Position numbers and translations under genes: made by a program
Notes under the pieces: model-generated
Told to the model about the DNA's origin: nothing
Database searches by the model: none
The model's input: the letters and a program-made list of their open reading frames with translations, nothing else
Assembly (NCBI RefSeq): GCF_000971335.1
Contig: NZ_JZJL01000007.1
Location: 62,001-126,000, forward strand
Length of the DNA stretch: 64,000 nucleotides
From: Chromobacterium vaccinii
Lineage (GTDB): Bacteria > Pseudomonadota > Gammaproteobacteria > Burkholderiales > Chromobacteriaceae
Direction of reading: 5' to 3'
Part shown: one piece after another, positions 27,998 to 37,176 of the stretch
Numbering within the stretch: position 1 is the stretch's first letter
Layout: every line of letters starts with the position of its first letter

Positions 27998-28783
27998 ATG
28001 ACGATGGACGTGATCGACTACCAGGTGTTCGGCGACGACATGCAGTACGTCGAGGTGGATCTGGACCCGGGCGAGGCCGCGGTCGGCGAGGCCGGGGCGC
28101 TGTACTACATGCAGGACGGCATCGCGATGGACACCGTGTTCGGCGACGGCTCCGGCCGCGACGGCGGCGTGCTGGGTTCGCTGCTGGGCGCCGGCAAGCG
28201 GCTGCTGACCGGCGAGTCGGTGTTCACCACGGTGTTCGCCAACCAGTCGCACGGCCGGCGCAAGGTGGCCTTCGCCGCCGCCACGCCGGGCAAGATCGTG
28301 CCGGTGCATTTGCTGGAGCTGGGCGGCGTGCTGTACGCGCAGAAGGACAGCTTTCTCGCCGGCGCCAAGGGCGTCAGCCTGGGCCTGGCCTGGCAGAAGC
28401 GCATCGGCACCGGCCTGTTCGGCGGCGAGGGCTTCATCATGCAGAAGCTGGAGGGCGACGGCTACGTGTTCCTCCATGCCGGCGGCGCGCTGACCGAGCT
28501 GCAGCTGCAGCCGGGCGAGACGGTGCGGGCGGATACCGGCTGCGTGGTGGCCTACCAGCCCAGCGTCGATTTCGACATCGAATATGTCGGCAAGCTGAAG
28601 AGCGCGCTGTTCGGCGGCGAGGGGCTGTTCTTCGCCAAGCTGACCGGCCCGGGGCGGGTGTGGCTGCAATCGCTGCCGCTGTCGCGGCTGGCTGACCGCA
28701 TCGTCGCCGCCGCGCCGCGCGCCGGCGGGGAATCGAAAGAACAGGGCTCGCTGCTGGGCGGCCTGTTCAGCGACAAGAACTAG
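27998..28783 (+). CDS. AIM24/TIGR00266-family protein
   Basis: This is a 261-residue beta-rich protein of the TIGR00266 family (related to mitochondrial AIM24 and tryptophan-attenuation-like folds). Visible family marks are GEAGALYYMQDGIAMDT, LLTGESVFTTVFAN, FGGEGFIMQKLEGDGYVFLHAGG (in pieces) and FGGEGLFFAKLTGPGRVWLQSLP near the end. The biochemical function is unknown. It starts 25 bp after moaE with an AAGGGGG site, so it may be part of the same transcript, though nothing else ties it to molybdopterin synthesis. Its stop overlaps the converging thpR stop by 4 bp. Confidence 0.88.
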   Translation: MTMDVIDYQVFGDDMQYVEVDLDPGEAAVGEAGALYYMQDGIAMDTVFGDGSGRDGGVLGSLLGAGKRLLTGESVFTTVFANQSHGRRKVAFAAATPGKIVPVHLLELGGVLYAQKDSFLAGAKGVSLGLAWQKRIGTGLFGGEGFIMQKLEGDGYVFLHAGGALTELQLQPGETVRADTGCVVAYQPSVDFDIEYVGKLKSALFGGEGLFFAKLTGPGRVWLQSLPLSRLADRIVAAAPRAGGESKEQGSLLGGLFSDKN

Positions 28784-29310
28784 GGCGCGTCAACTGGCCC
28801 GGGCTGGCGGCGCCAGCCGTCCAGCCGGTAATGGCGGGCGCCGTCGGCGAGCGGTTCGGACGCCAGCAGCGCCACTTCCTCCAATGGCAGAGCCAACGGC
28901 GGCAGCGCCTGTTCCGGCAGCGGCCGCGCCAGGCGGCGCAGCAAGGTCAGGTGCGGGCGGTAGGCTTGCGTCTCGATGGCCAAACCCGCCGCGCGCAGCT
29001 CCGTTTTCAGTCGCTCCACCCACGCGCGCAGCGCCGGCGGCGGATGGGCCGGTCCGCACCAGCCCACATCGCGCCAGCTGCCGCAGCCGTCCAGAACGAT
29101 GGCGGGCGGCAGATTGGCCGCCGCCCGTTCGGCGCAGTCGGCGGCTTGTTGCAGCCGCAGCGGCGTCAGTTCTCCCAGGAAAACCAAGGTCAGATGCAGC
29201 TGGGCCGGGGCAAGCGCGCGGCCGCCGGCCTGTCGCCGCAAGCTTTCCTGCCATGCCTGCAACTTGGCCAGGCATTCCGGCGGCGGCAGGCAGGCCAGGA
29301 AGGCGCGCAT
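28780..29310 (-). CDS. thpR: ThpR, RNA 2',3'-cyclic phosphodiesterase
   Basis: This is a 176-residue member of the 2H phosphoesterase superfamily that opens 2',3'-cyclic phosphates, first described as a 2'-5' RNA ligase. Both catalytic HxTx motifs are present: HLTLVFLGE (near residue 40) and HLTLLRRLA (near residue 122). The starting MRAFLACLPP is typical. It begins 7 bp after the stop of the receiver-TPR gene upstream and is probably the last gene of the pilTU unit. What links an RNA phosphoesterase to that unit is not clear. Confidence 0.92.
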   Translation of the reverse strand: MRAFLACLPPPECLAKLQAWQESLRRQAGGRALAPAQLHLTLVFLGELTPLRLQQAADCAERAAANLPPAIVLDGCGSWRDVGWCGPAHPPPALRAWVERLKTELRAAGLAIETQAYRPHLTLLRRLARPLPEQALPPLALPLEEVALLASEPLADGARHYRLDGWRRQPGPVDAP

Positions 29311-29317
29311 GCCGGCC

Positions 29318-30931
29318 TCAATCCTCGTGGCGGATCAGCGCCTGGCGGCGCTTGACGAAGCCGCGCACCCGTTCGTTGTCGTGCGGCAGCCAGTGCAGCA
29401 GCTCGCGCAGGCTCTGCATCTCGCCGGCGTAGTCCTGGCCGGCCTCCTGCCGGTTTTCGGCGATGCGCAGCAGCATCGCGCAGCCGTACAGGCCCAGCCG
29501 GCAGTTCAGCGTCCGCATCGCCTCGCCGTGCAGCATCGCGGCGGCGGTTTCCAGCTTGCCCTGGTTGGCCTGCTCCAGCGCGGCGCGGCTCTTGTCCTGC
29601 AGCTCGGCGTAGGCGGCGCGCGCGGCGTCGCCGCAAGCCGGCCGCGGCGCGGCCACTTCCAGCAGGCTGCCCAGCTCGTGGCGGCTGTCGGCGAAGCGCA
29701 GCGCGATGGATCGCGCCCAGTCCGGCGCGCTTTCGGCGCCGTGCCCGTCGGGCAGCTTGGCCGCCGCCGACAGGAAACGCAGCGCGCTGCCGAAATCGGT
29801 TTCCGGCGCGCTTATCCATTCCGCGGCTTCGGCCAGGTGGGTTTCGGCCTGTTGCGGTCGCTGCTGGGCCAGCGCGGTCAGCGCGCGGCACACCGCCATC
29901 GTCAGCGGGCCGCCGGGCAGCTCGCCCTGGCGCGCGGCGATGTCGTGCTGCAGCCGGTCCAGCTGTTGGGTCTGGCCGCTTTCGCAGCGCGCCTGCAGCA
30001 GGTCCACCATCGCCTCCGGGCCGAAGAAGCTGTTGCCGCGGCCGATGTCCACCGCGCGCTGCAGCGGCTCCACCGCCCGCGTAGCGTCGCCGCTGCGCAG
30101 CAGCGAGGTGCCGTAGTGGTGCAGCCGGTTGAAGTTGCGCGGCGAGATCGCCACCGCCTTTTCCAGCGCGCCGGCGGCGTCCGAATACTTGCCGTCGTCG
30201 GTCAGGTTCTGCGCCAAGAGGTCGTAGGCCTCGGTGTAGCGCGGGGCTTCGGCGATCACCTGGTCCAGCAGCGTATTGGCGCCGCCGCCGTCGCCCTGCT
30301 CGGACAGGATGCGGGCGACGCCCATCTTGGCCCAGGGCAGCTCATCCTTGGACAACACCTCGCGGTAGAGCCGCAGCGCCGCCTCGTGCAGCCCTTCGCG
30401 CGCCAGCAGCTCGCCGCACAGCCGCTGCGCGTCCAGCCGCCGCTGGCGGCTGTCGGCCTCGGCGATCAGCCCGCCCAGGGTCTGGATCGCCTGCTCGGTC
30501 TTGCCCTTGTCCAGCAGCCGGTGCGCCGGGGAGAGGAAGGCCTTGCGCCGGGCGGCCGCCTCCAGCCGATCCAGCAGCTGCTGGGTGGTGAAGGGTTTGA
30601 GGATGTAGTCGTCGGGGACCAGCTCGGCGGCGCTGGCCACCTGGCCGTAGTTGCGCTCGCCGGTGATCATCACCCACAGCGTGGACAGCGGCAGCGCGCC
30701 GGAGCGCCGGGTCGCCTCCAGCAGCTCTTGGCCGTTCATGCCCAGGCCCAGGTTGTAGTCGCACAGCACCACGTCGTAGCGGCGGCCGCGCAGCCGGTTC
30801 TGCGCCTCGCCGGCGTGGCTGGCGGTTTCCGACTGGGTGACGCCGCCCATGGCCAGGATGGCGCGTATGCCCTGGGACATGCTGTGGGCGTCGTCCACGA
30901 TCAGCACCGTGGTGTTTTCGTCGAATGCCAT
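29318..30931 (-). CDS. Receiver-TPR protein, pilTU-associated (paralogue 2)
   Basis: This is a 537-residue protein with an N-terminal receiver domain (VLIVDDAHS pocket, Asp58 in VVLCDYNLG, ITGERN, Lys in DDYILKPF) and about 400 residues of TPR-type helices (AYDLLAQNLTDDGKYSDAAGALEKA and similar, each about 34 residues). There is no DNA-binding or enzymatic output domain, so it probably signals through protein contacts. It is the tandem copy of the gene at 30982, with exactly the same length, and related to the gene at 4417. An AGAGGCG site precedes ATG 30931. Its place behind pilT and pilU suggests a role in twitching motility or surface sensing. Confidence 0.85.
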   Translation of the reverse strand: MAFDENTTVLIVDDAHSMSQGIRAILAMGGVTQSETASHAGEAQNRLRGRRYDVVLCDYNLGLGMNGQELLEATRRSGALPLSTLWVMITGERNYGQVASAAELVPDDYILKPFTTQQLLDRLEAAARRKAFLSPAHRLLDKGKTEQAIQTLGGLIAEADSRQRRLDAQRLCGELLAREGLHEAALRLYREVLSKDELPWAKMGVARILSEQGDGGGANTLLDQVIAEAPRYTEAYDLLAQNLTDDGKYSDAAGALEKAVAISPRNFNRLHHYGTSLLRSGDATRAVEPLQRAVDIGRGNSFFGPEAMVDLLQARCESGQTQQLDRLQHDIAARQGELPGGPLTMAVCRALTALAQQRPQQAETHLAEAAEWISAPETDFGSALRFLSAAAKLPDGHGAESAPDWARSIALRFADSRHELGSLLEVAAPRPACGDAARAAYAELQDKSRAALEQANQGKLETAAAMLHGEAMRTLNCRLGLYGCAMLLRIAENRQEAGQDYAGEMQSLRELLHWLPHDNERVRGFVKRRQALIRHED

Positions 30932-30981
30932 ATCGCCTCTCGCGTTGGCCGGCGCGCCGGCGGAAGGGTTGCCGGGCGGGT

Positions 30982-32595
30982 TTATTCGCAGTCGGGGTTC
31001 AGCGCGTGCAGCCGGCGCAGGAAGCCGCGCACGCGCTCGTTGTCTTCCGGCAGCCAATCGATCAGCCGCTGCACCTGGCGCTGCGCCTCGGCGAAGTCGC
31101 GGTTCGCCTTGTGGCGGTTTTCGCAGTTGCGCAGCAATAGCGCGCAGGCGTTCATGCTGATGCGTTCGTTCAGCGTTTCCTGCGATAGCTGGTACAGCAT
31201 CGTGGCGGCTTCTTCCAGCTTGCCGTTGCCGGCCAGCTCCACCGCCTTGTTGCTCTCCTGCTGCAGCGTTTCGTAGGCGTTTTCGATGGCGGCGTGGCCG
31301 GCTTCGTGTTTGTGGGAGATTTCCAGCAGCGTGCCCAGTTCGTGGCGGCCGTCGGCGAAGCGCAGCGCGATGCCGTGGCCCCATTGCTGCGGCAGCTCGT
31401 TGCTCAGCTCGGCCGGCAGCCGCACCGCGGCGGACAGGAAGCGCTGGGCGGAGGAGAAGTCGGTTTCGCGGGCGCGCAGCTCGCCGGCCACGCCCTGCAG
31501 CTGGGCCAGCGCGTCGCTGGGCCGCTGCTGGGCCAGCGCGGTCAGCGCGCGGCACACGGCCATCGTCAGCTTGCCGCCGGGCAGCTCGTCGATGCGGCCG
31601 GCGATCTCCGCCTGCAGCCGGTCCAGCTGCTGGGTCTGGCCGCTCTCGCTGTAGGCCTGCAGCAGGTCCACCAGCACGTCGGGGCCGAAGAAATTGTTGT
31701 TGCGGCCGATTTCCACCGCCCGCTGCAGGTAGTCGGCGGCCTTGGACGGGTCGCCGCAGCGCAGCAGCGCGGTGCCGCAGCTCTTCAGCCGGTTGAAGTT
31801 GCGCGGCGAGATCGCCACCGCCTTTTCCAGCACCACGGCGGCGGTCTGGTACTGGCCGTCGTCGATCAGGTTCTGCGCCAAGAGGTCGTAGGCGTCGGTG
31901 TAGCGCGGCGCGTCGGCGATGATCTCGCGCAGCAGCGCGTTGGATTCCTGGCTTTCGCCCTGCTCGGCGACGATGCGGGCGACGCCCATCTTGGCCCAGG
32001 GGATCACGCGCTGGGTCAGCAGCTCCTGGTAGATGGTCAGCGCCTCGCCCTGGCGGCCCTCGTTGACCAGCAGCTCGGCGGCCAGGCGCTTGGCGTCCAG
32101 CCGGTACTGCGCGTTCTGCGTCTCGCGCGCCAGTTGCAGCAGCACCTGTATCGATTGCTCCACCTTGCCCTGGGCCAGCAGCTTGTGCGCCGGCGCGAGG
32201 AAGGTCTTGCGCTGGCCGGCCAGGTTCATCCGGTCCAGCAGCAGCTGGGAGGCGAACGGTTTGAGGATGTAGTCGTCGGGAGCCATCTCGGCGGCGGCCA
32301 CCACCCGTTCGTAATGGCGCTCGCCGGTGATCATGATCCAGATGGTGGACAGCGGCAGGTTGCCGCCCTTGCGCATCGCTTCCAGCAATTCCTGGCCGTC
32401 CATGCCCTCGCCCAGGTTGTAGTCGCACAGCACCACTTCGTAGTGCTTGCCGCGCAGCCGGTTGCGGGCCTCGCTGGCGTTGCTGACGGCTTCGGAGCGG
32501 GTGATGCCGGCCATGGACAGCATGGTGCGCAGCCCCTGGCGCACGGTGTGGGAGTCTTCGATGATCAGTACGGTGGTGTTGGCGTCGAATTGCAT
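30982..32595 (-). CDS. Receiver-TPR protein, pilTU-associated (paralogue 1)
   Basis: This is a 537-residue receiver-TPR protein. The receiver has IIEDSHTVR, phospho-acceptor Asp58 in VVLCDYNLGEGMDG, ITGERHY and DDYILKPF, all residues needed for phosphorylation. The TPR part shares long identical blocks with the downstream paralogue (WAKMGVARI, YDLLAQNL, EKAVAISPRNFNRL, MAVCRALTALAQQRP), which points to a local duplication. It begins 25 bp after the pilU stop. No histidine kinase is near; the partner must be encoded elsewhere. The Phs-type alternative, an unphosphorylated scaffold, is less likely given the intact pocket. Confidence 0.86.
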   Translation of the reverse strand: MQFDANTTVLIIEDSHTVRQGLRTMLSMAGITRSEAVSNASEARNRLRGKHYEVVLCDYNLGEGMDGQELLEAMRKGGNLPLSTIWIMITGERHYERVVAAAEMAPDDYILKPFASQLLLDRMNLAGQRKTFLAPAHKLLAQGKVEQSIQVLLQLARETQNAQYRLDAKRLAAELLVNEGRQGEALTIYQELLTQRVIPWAKMGVARIVAEQGESQESNALLREIIADAPRYTDAYDLLAQNLIDDGQYQTAAVVLEKAVAISPRNFNRLKSCGTALLRCGDPSKAADYLQRAVEIGRNNNFFGPDVLVDLLQAYSESGQTQQLDRLQAEIAGRIDELPGGKLTMAVCRALTALAQQRPSDALAQLQGVAGELRARETDFSSAQRFLSAAVRLPAELSNELPQQWGHGIALRFADGRHELGTLLEISHKHEAGHAAIENAYETLQQESNKAVELAGNGKLEEAATMLYQLSQETLNERISMNACALLLRNCENRHKANRDFAEAQRQVQRLIDWLPEDNERVRGFLRRLHALNPDCE

Positions 32596-32620
32596 GGCGG
32601 GTGCCGGCGCGGGGCCGGTC

Positions 32621-33757
32621 TCAGACGATATCCAGGTGGTCTATGCCTTCCAGCGGGTCGCGGTTGCGCGCGCTTTCGCTGTACAGCTTGATTCTCAGGC
32701 GCAGGTCGTTGATCGAGTCGGCGTTGCGCAGCGCATCCTCGTAGGTGATCAGCTCGGCCTCGAACAGCTCGAACAGCGACTGGTCGAAGGTTTGCATGCC
32801 GGCCTCGCGCGAGCGCCCCATCACCTCTTTCAGCCCGGCGATCTCGCCCTTGAACACCATGTCCGACACCAGCGGGCTGTTGAGCAGGATCTCCACCGCC
32901 GCCACCCGGCCGCTGCCGGATTTGTGCGGCACCAGCCGCTGCGAAATGATGGAGCGCATGTTCAGCGACAGGTCCATCAGCACTTGCTGGTGGCGTTCCT
33001 CGGGGAAGAAGTTGAGGATGCGGTCCAGCGCCTGGTTGGCGTTGTTGGCGTGCAGCGTCGCCAGGCACAGGTGGCCGGTCTCGGCGAACTGCAGGCCGTA
33101 GGCCATGGTTTCCCGATCGCGGATCTCGCCCATCAGGATCACGTCCGGCGCCTGGCGCAGCGTGTTCTTCAGCGCGATTTCCCAGCTCTCGGTGTCCACG
33201 CCGATCTCGCGCTGGGTGACGATGGATTTCTTGTGGGTGTGCACATACTCGATCGGGTCTTCGATCGTGATGATGTGGTCCTGGTTATGGGTGTTGCGCC
33301 AATCCACCAGCGCGGCCAGCGACGTGGATTTGCCCGAGCCGGTGCCGCCGACGAAGATCACCAGCCCGCGCTTGATCAGCGCGATGTCCTTCAACACCTC
33401 GGGCAGGGTCAGCTGGTCGAAGGTGGGGATGTCGGTGTTGATCTTGCGCAGCACCATGCCCGCCATGCCCTGCTGGACGAAGGCGCTGACGCGGAAGCGG
33501 CCGACGCCGGGCGGGTTGATCGCGAAATTGGCTTCCTTCTTGGCCTCGAACTCTTCTGTCTGGCGGTCGTTCATCACCGCGCGCACCAGCTCCTTGCTTT
33601 GCTGGGCGGTCAGCGCCTGCGGCGCCACCGGGGTGATCTTGCCGTCTATCTTCATCGCCGGCGGAAAGTCGGCGGAGATGAAGATGTCGGAGGCGTTCTT
33701 GCCTGTCGCGTGCTTGAGCAGGTCTTGGATGAATTTGGAGGCCTGGTCTTTTTCCAT
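32621..33757 (-). CDS. pilU: PilU, type IV pilus retraction ATPase paralogue
   Basis: This is a hexameric cytosolic ATPase that works with PilT to retract type IV pili. The 378-residue product has Walker A GGTGSGKSTSLAALV, the Asp box EDPIEYVHTHKKS, Walker B PDVILMGEIRD and the His box GHLCLATLHANNANQ. The start MEKDQASKFIQDLLK and the C-terminal extension compared with PilT are typical of PilU. It lies 88 bp behind pilT, in the same order as in Pseudomonas and Neisseriales. Two receiver-TPR genes follow closely. Confidence 0.95.
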   Translation of the reverse strand: MEKDQASKFIQDLLKHATGKNASDIFISADFPPAMKIDGKITPVAPQALTAQQSKELVRAVMNDRQTEEFEAKKEANFAINPPGVGRFRVSAFVQQGMAGMVLRKINTDIPTFDQLTLPEVLKDIALIKRGLVIFVGGTGSGKSTSLAALVDWRNTHNQDHIITIEDPIEYVHTHKKSIVTQREIGVDTESWEIALKNTLRQAPDVILMGEIRDRETMAYGLQFAETGHLCLATLHANNANQALDRILNFFPEERHQQVLMDLSLNMRSIISQRLVPHKSGSGRVAAVEILLNSPLVSDMVFKGEIAGLKEVMGRSREAGMQTFDQSLFELFEAELITYEDALRNADSINDLRLRIKLYSESARNRDPLEGIDHLDIV

Positions 33758-33845
33758 GGCGGCGTTTCCTGCGTGAGCTGCTGATACAGTCTAGCCCGCT
33801 ATCGTCGCGGCGGGCGCTCGCGGCCTTCCTCCGCGGCGGCGGGAC

Positions 33846-34883
33846 TCAGAACGCGTCCTTGTTGCTGGCCTTGGCCCGCGCCTCGTTCGGCGACACCATA
33901 TTGCGCCGGGTCAGGTCGGCCAGGCACTGGTCCAGCGTCTGCATGCCGTGCTGCTGGCCGGTCTGTATCATCGAGTTGATCTGGGCGATCTTGTTCTCCC
34001 GGATCAGGTTGCGGATGGCCGGCGTGCCTATCATGATCTCGTGCGCGGCCACCCGGCTCGAGCCGTCCTTGGTCTTCAGCAGCGTTTGGGCGATTACCGC
34101 CCGCACCGATTCCGACAGCATCGAGCGCACCATTTCCTTTTCGCCGGCGGGGAACACGTCGACGATCCGGTCTATGGTCTTGGCCGCGCTGCTGGTGTGC
34201 AGCGTGCCGAACACCAGATGGCCGGTTTCGGCGGCGGTCAGCGCCAGCCGTATCGTCTCCAGATCGCGCAATTCGCCGACCAGGATCACGTCCGGGTCTT
34301 CGCGCAGCGCGCTTTTCAGCGCATTGGCGAAGCTGTGGGTCTGCAGGCCCAGCTCGCGCTGGTTGATCAGGCTCTTCTTGCTTTCGTGGACGAACTCGAT
34401 CGGGTCCTCCACGGTAAGAATGTGCGAGAAGGCGTTTTCGTTGACATAGTCGATCATCGCCGCCAGCGTGGTCGACTTGCCGGAGCCGGTGGGGCCGGTC
34501 ACCAGCACCAGGCCGCGCGGGTAGTTGGCGATGTCCTGGAAGATGCGCGGCGCGGACAGCTGCTCCAGCGTCAGCACCTTGCTGGGAATCACCCGGAACA
34601 CCGAGGCCATGCCGCGGTTCTGGATGAAGGCGTTGACGCGGAAGCGGGCGATGCCGGGCAGCTCGAACGAGAAGTCGCACTCGTAGGTGTCTTCGAAGGT
34701 TTTGCGCTGGTAGTCGTTCATGATGTCGTACACCATGTCGTGCACGTCATGGTGGTCCAGCGGCGGCAGGTTGATCCGGCGGATGTCGCCGTTGACCCGT
34801 ATCATCGGCGGCAGGCCGGCCGACAGGTGCAGGTCGGAAGCCTTGTTCTTGACGGTAAAAGCCAGGAGCTCGGAAATTTCCAT
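33846..34883 (-). CDS. pilT: PilT, type IV pilus retraction ATPase
   Basis: PilT powers pilus retraction, twitching and DNA uptake at the inner membrane. The 345-residue product starts MEISELLAFTVKNKASDLHLS and has Walker A GPTGSGKSTTLAAM, EDPIEFVHESKKSL, Walker B PDVILVGELRD, the AIRNLIRE motif needed for retraction (in TPAIRNLIRENK), and GHLVFGTLHTSSAA. ATG 34883 with GGAG 6 bases upstream gives the canonical N-terminus. It is divergent from yggS, and a 12-bp perfect palindrome (ACTATGCATAGT, 34894-34905) sits right upstream and includes a CATAGT -10-like box. Confidence 0.97.
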   Translation of the reverse strand: MEISELLAFTVKNKASDLHLSAGLPPMIRVNGDIRRINLPPLDHHDVHDMVYDIMNDYQRKTFEDTYECDFSFELPGIARFRVNAFIQNRGMASVFRVIPSKVLTLEQLSAPRIFQDIANYPRGLVLVTGPTGSGKSTTLAAMIDYVNENAFSHILTVEDPIEFVHESKKSLINQRELGLQTHSFANALKSALREDPDVILVGELRDLETIRLALTAAETGHLVFGTLHTSSAAKTIDRIVDVFPAGEKEMVRSMLSESVRAVIAQTLLKTKDGSSRVAAHEIMIGTPAIRNLIRENKIAQINSMIQTGQQHGMQTLDQCLADLTRRNMVSPNEARAKASNKDAF

Positions 34884-34893
34884 ATAATTCTCC

Positions 34894-34905
34894 ACTATGC
34901 ATAGT
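34894..34905 (-). promoter_or_regulatory. Palindrome in the pilT promoter
   Basis: ACTATGCATAGT is a perfect 12-bp inverted repeat 11 bp upstream of the pilT start codon; it includes CATAGT, a possible -10 box on the minus strand. It is a possible operator. Confidence 0.35.
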
Positions 34906-35020
34906 CGCCCGCCGGTTTCCCGTTGGCATGGCCGGATACGCAATCCATTGTATGCGCTTGCCGGGCGGCCGGATATCCCCGCCGCGTCCACGCCGGGCGC
35001 TTCACGGAAATGAAAACGAC

Positions 35021-35716
35021 ATGACCGATTCCCTTTCTTCCCGACTGCAGCAGGTGCGGCTGCGGCTGGACGCGGCTTGTGCCGCCGCCGGCCGCGAGCC
35101 GGGCGCCGCGACGCTGCTGGCGGTCAGCAAGACCTTTCCCGCCGATGACTTGCGCGCCGCCTATGATTGCGGCCAGCGCGCCTTCGGCGAGAACTATGTG
35201 CAGGAGTTGCAACAGAAGTGCGAGGCGCTGGCCGGCCTGGATATAGAATGGCACTTCATCGGGCCTCTGCAGTCGAACAAGACCCGCGTCGTCGCCGAGC
35301 GCGCGCACTGGGCGCACTCGATCGACCGGCTGAAGATCGCCGAGCGGCTGTCGGCGCAGCGCCCGGACGTTTTGCCGCCGCTGAACGTCTGCGTGCAGGT
35401 CAACGTGTCCGGCGAGGACAGCAAGAGCGGCTGCGCACCCGAGGAGGCCGCGGCGCTGGCGCGCGCGGCGGCGGCGCTGCCCGGGCTGCGCCTGCGCGGC
35501 CTGATGTGCATTCCGGAACCGACGCAGGACGCCGCCCGGCTGGCGGCGCAGTTCGCCAGGCTGCGCGGCCTGCTGCAGCAACTGAACGCCGAGGGGCTGG
35601 CGCTCGACACATTGTCGATGGGCATGTCGGCCGACCTGGAGGCGGCGGTGGCCGAAGGCGCCACGCTGGTGCGGGTGGGCTCGGCCATCTTCGGCCAGCG
35701 CGACTACCAACATTGA
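35021..35716 (+). CDS. yggS: YggS/PLPBP, pyridoxal-phosphate homeostasis protein
   Basis: This is a 231-residue single-domain PLP-binding protein with alanine-racemase N-terminal fold. It has no known catalytic activity and buffers PLP and affects amino-acid pools. The PLP lysine is in LLAVSKTF (near residue 36); FGENYVQEL, EWHFIGPLQSNK, GLMCIPEP and the phosphate-binding SMGMSADLEAAVAEGATLVRVGSAIFG (in pieces) confirm the family. ATG 35021 has GGAAA upstream. It is followed 52 bp later by proC, and pilTU is divergent, as in other proteobacteria. Confidence 0.96.
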   Translation: MTDSLSSRLQQVRLRLDAACAAAGREPGAATLLAVSKTFPADDLRAAYDCGQRAFGENYVQELQQKCEALAGLDIEWHFIGPLQSNKTRVVAERAHWAHSIDRLKIAERLSAQRPDVLPPLNVCVQVNVSGEDSKSGCAPEEAAALARAAAALPGLRLRGLMCIPEPTQDAARLAAQFARLRGLLQQLNAEGLALDTLSMGMSADLEAAVAEGATLVRVGSAIFGQRDYQH

Positions 35717-35768
35717 ACATCCCGGTTTCCGGCGCGCGCCGGAGCCGACGCATACACAAGGGGACGCT

Positions 35769-36572
35769 ATGCGGATCACATTCATCGGCGGCGGCAATAT
35801 GGCCGGCGCCATCATCGGCGGACTGGCCCGCCAGGGCGGCCACCGCATCCACGTGGTCGAACATCAGCAGGACAAGCTGGACCAGCTGGCGGCCGACTTC
35901 GGCGTCAGCGGCGGCCAGGCTCTGCCCGAGCGCTTTTCCGCCGACGACGTGGTGGTGCTGGCGGTGAAGCCGCAGCAGCTGCGCGAGCTGTGCCTGGCGC
36001 TGGCGCCTGTGCTTAACGGCGCGTTGACGGTGTCGATCGCCGCCGGCATCCGCCTGGATGCGCTGGCGCGTTGGCTGGGCAGTCGCCGCATCGTGCGGGT
36101 GATGCCCAATACTCCGGCCATGGTCGGCAAGGGCGTGTCCGGCTTGTACGCGGACGCCGCGGTGTCCGCCGCCGACCGCGAGGCGGCCGAGACCGTGATG
36201 CGCGCCGCCGGCCTGACCGTGTGGCTGGCCGACGAGGCCGGCATCGACGACATCACCTGCGTGTCCGGCAGCGGCCCGGCCTATGTGTTCTATTTCATTG
36301 AAAGCATGATAGAGGCCGGCGTGAAAGCCGGCTTCAGCGAAGTCCAGGCGCGCGAGCTGGCGCTGGCGACGTTCGACGGCGCGGTGGAGCTGGCGCGGCA
36401 GAGCCCGCTGCCGGTGGCCGAGCTGCGCCGGAACGTGATGTCCAAGGGCGGCACCACCGAGCGCGCGATCGCGCGCTTCGAAGCCGAAGGCGTCAAGGCG
36501 GCCATCGTCGCCGGCGCGATGGATTGCCGCGACCGCTCGATCGAGATGGGCCGCGAACTCAGCCAGGAGTGA
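35769..36572 (+). CDS. proC: Pyrroline-5-carboxylate reductase
   Basis: ProC reduces pyrroline-5-carboxylate to proline with NAD(P)H. The 267-residue product opens with the Rossmann motif ITFIGGGNMAGAIIGGL, has VVLAVKPQQL, RVMPNTPAMVGKGVSG, and the C-terminal signature block VSGSGPAYVFYFIESMIEAG followed by LRRNVMSKGGTTE. It is co-directional with yggS and yggT, 10 bp before the latter, forming a probable yggS-proC-yggT operon. Confidence 0.97.
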   Translation: MRITFIGGGNMAGAIIGGLARQGGHRIHVVEHQQDKLDQLAADFGVSGGQALPERFSADDVVVLAVKPQQLRELCLALAPVLNGALTVSIAAGIRLDALARWLGSRRIVRVMPNTPAMVGKGVSGLYADAAVSAADREAAETVMRAAGLTVWLADEAGIDDITCVSGSGPAYVFYFIESMIEAGVKAGFSEVQARELALATFDGAVELARQSPLPVAELRRNVMSKGGTTERAIARFEAEGVKAAIVAGAMDCRDRSIEMGRELSQE

Positions 36573-36581
36573 TGCCGCATC

Positions 36582-37163
36582 ATGTTCGTTTCTACCTTGC
36601 AATCCCTGATCCAGATTCTGACCGACCTGTTCGCGCTGGTGCTGGTGCTGCGATTCTACCTGCAGGTCGCCCACGCGCCGTTCAAGCACCCCTTGTGCCA
36701 ATTCGTGGTGGCGGCCACCAACTTCCTGGTGCTGCCGACGCGCAAGCTGGTGCCGTCGGTGCGCAGCTACGACACAGCCACCCTGCTGCTGGCCTGGCTG
36801 GTGTGCATGCTGGCGCGGGTGCTGATGGTGCTGCTGTGGTGGCGGCCGGAGATCTTCGCGCTGCCGCAGGCCTGGATGGTGCTGTCGCTGTGGTCGGTGC
36901 TGGCGGTGTTCCAGCTGTCGCTGAAGCTGCTGCTGGGCGCGGTGATCGTCCAGGCGGTGCTCAGCTGGGTGAATCCCTACAATCCGCTGGCGCCGGTGCT
37001 GGACAGCCTGACCCGGCCGTTCCTGCGGCCATTCCGCCGCGCGGTGGTTGGCGGCGTGGACTTGGCGCCGATGGCGCTGTCGGTGATCGTCTGGGTGATC
37101 CTGGCGGCGCCGGTGGCTTGGCTTGAAGCAGTGTTCTTGACCCAACTCAATGTCATGGGATGA
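36582..37163 (+). CDS. yggT: YggT-family membrane protein
   Basis: This is a 193-residue inner-membrane protein with two YggT repeats. Each repeat has a membrane segment followed by an NP...R.. block: LVLRFYLQVAHAPFKHPLCQFV with LPTRKLVPS, and VLSWVNPYNPLAPVLDSLTRPFLRPFRR in pieces. YggT proteins are linked to osmotic or Sec-related envelope functions in various bacteria; the exact role is unsettled. It is the last gene of the yggS-proC-yggT set, with CAGGAG upstream of ATG 36582. Confidence 0.92.
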   Translation: MFVSTLQSLIQILTDLFALVLVLRFYLQVAHAPFKHPLCQFVVAATNFLVLPTRKLVPSVRSYDTATLLLAWLVCMLARVLMVLLWWRPEIFALPQAWMVLSLWSVLAVFQLSLKLLLGAVIVQAVLSWVNPYNPLAPVLDSLTRPFLRPFRRAVVGGVDLAPMALSVIVWVILAAPVAWLEAVFLTQLNVMG

Positions 37164-37176
37164 TAAAACAGGTTAT

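Noticed and set aside
29318-32428. A 1036-residue open frame joining the two receiver-TPR genes
   Set aside because: The upstream half is an out-of-frame Arg/Gly/Ala-rich translation of the 30982-32595 gene; ATG 30931 with its own ribosome-binding site starts the real protein.
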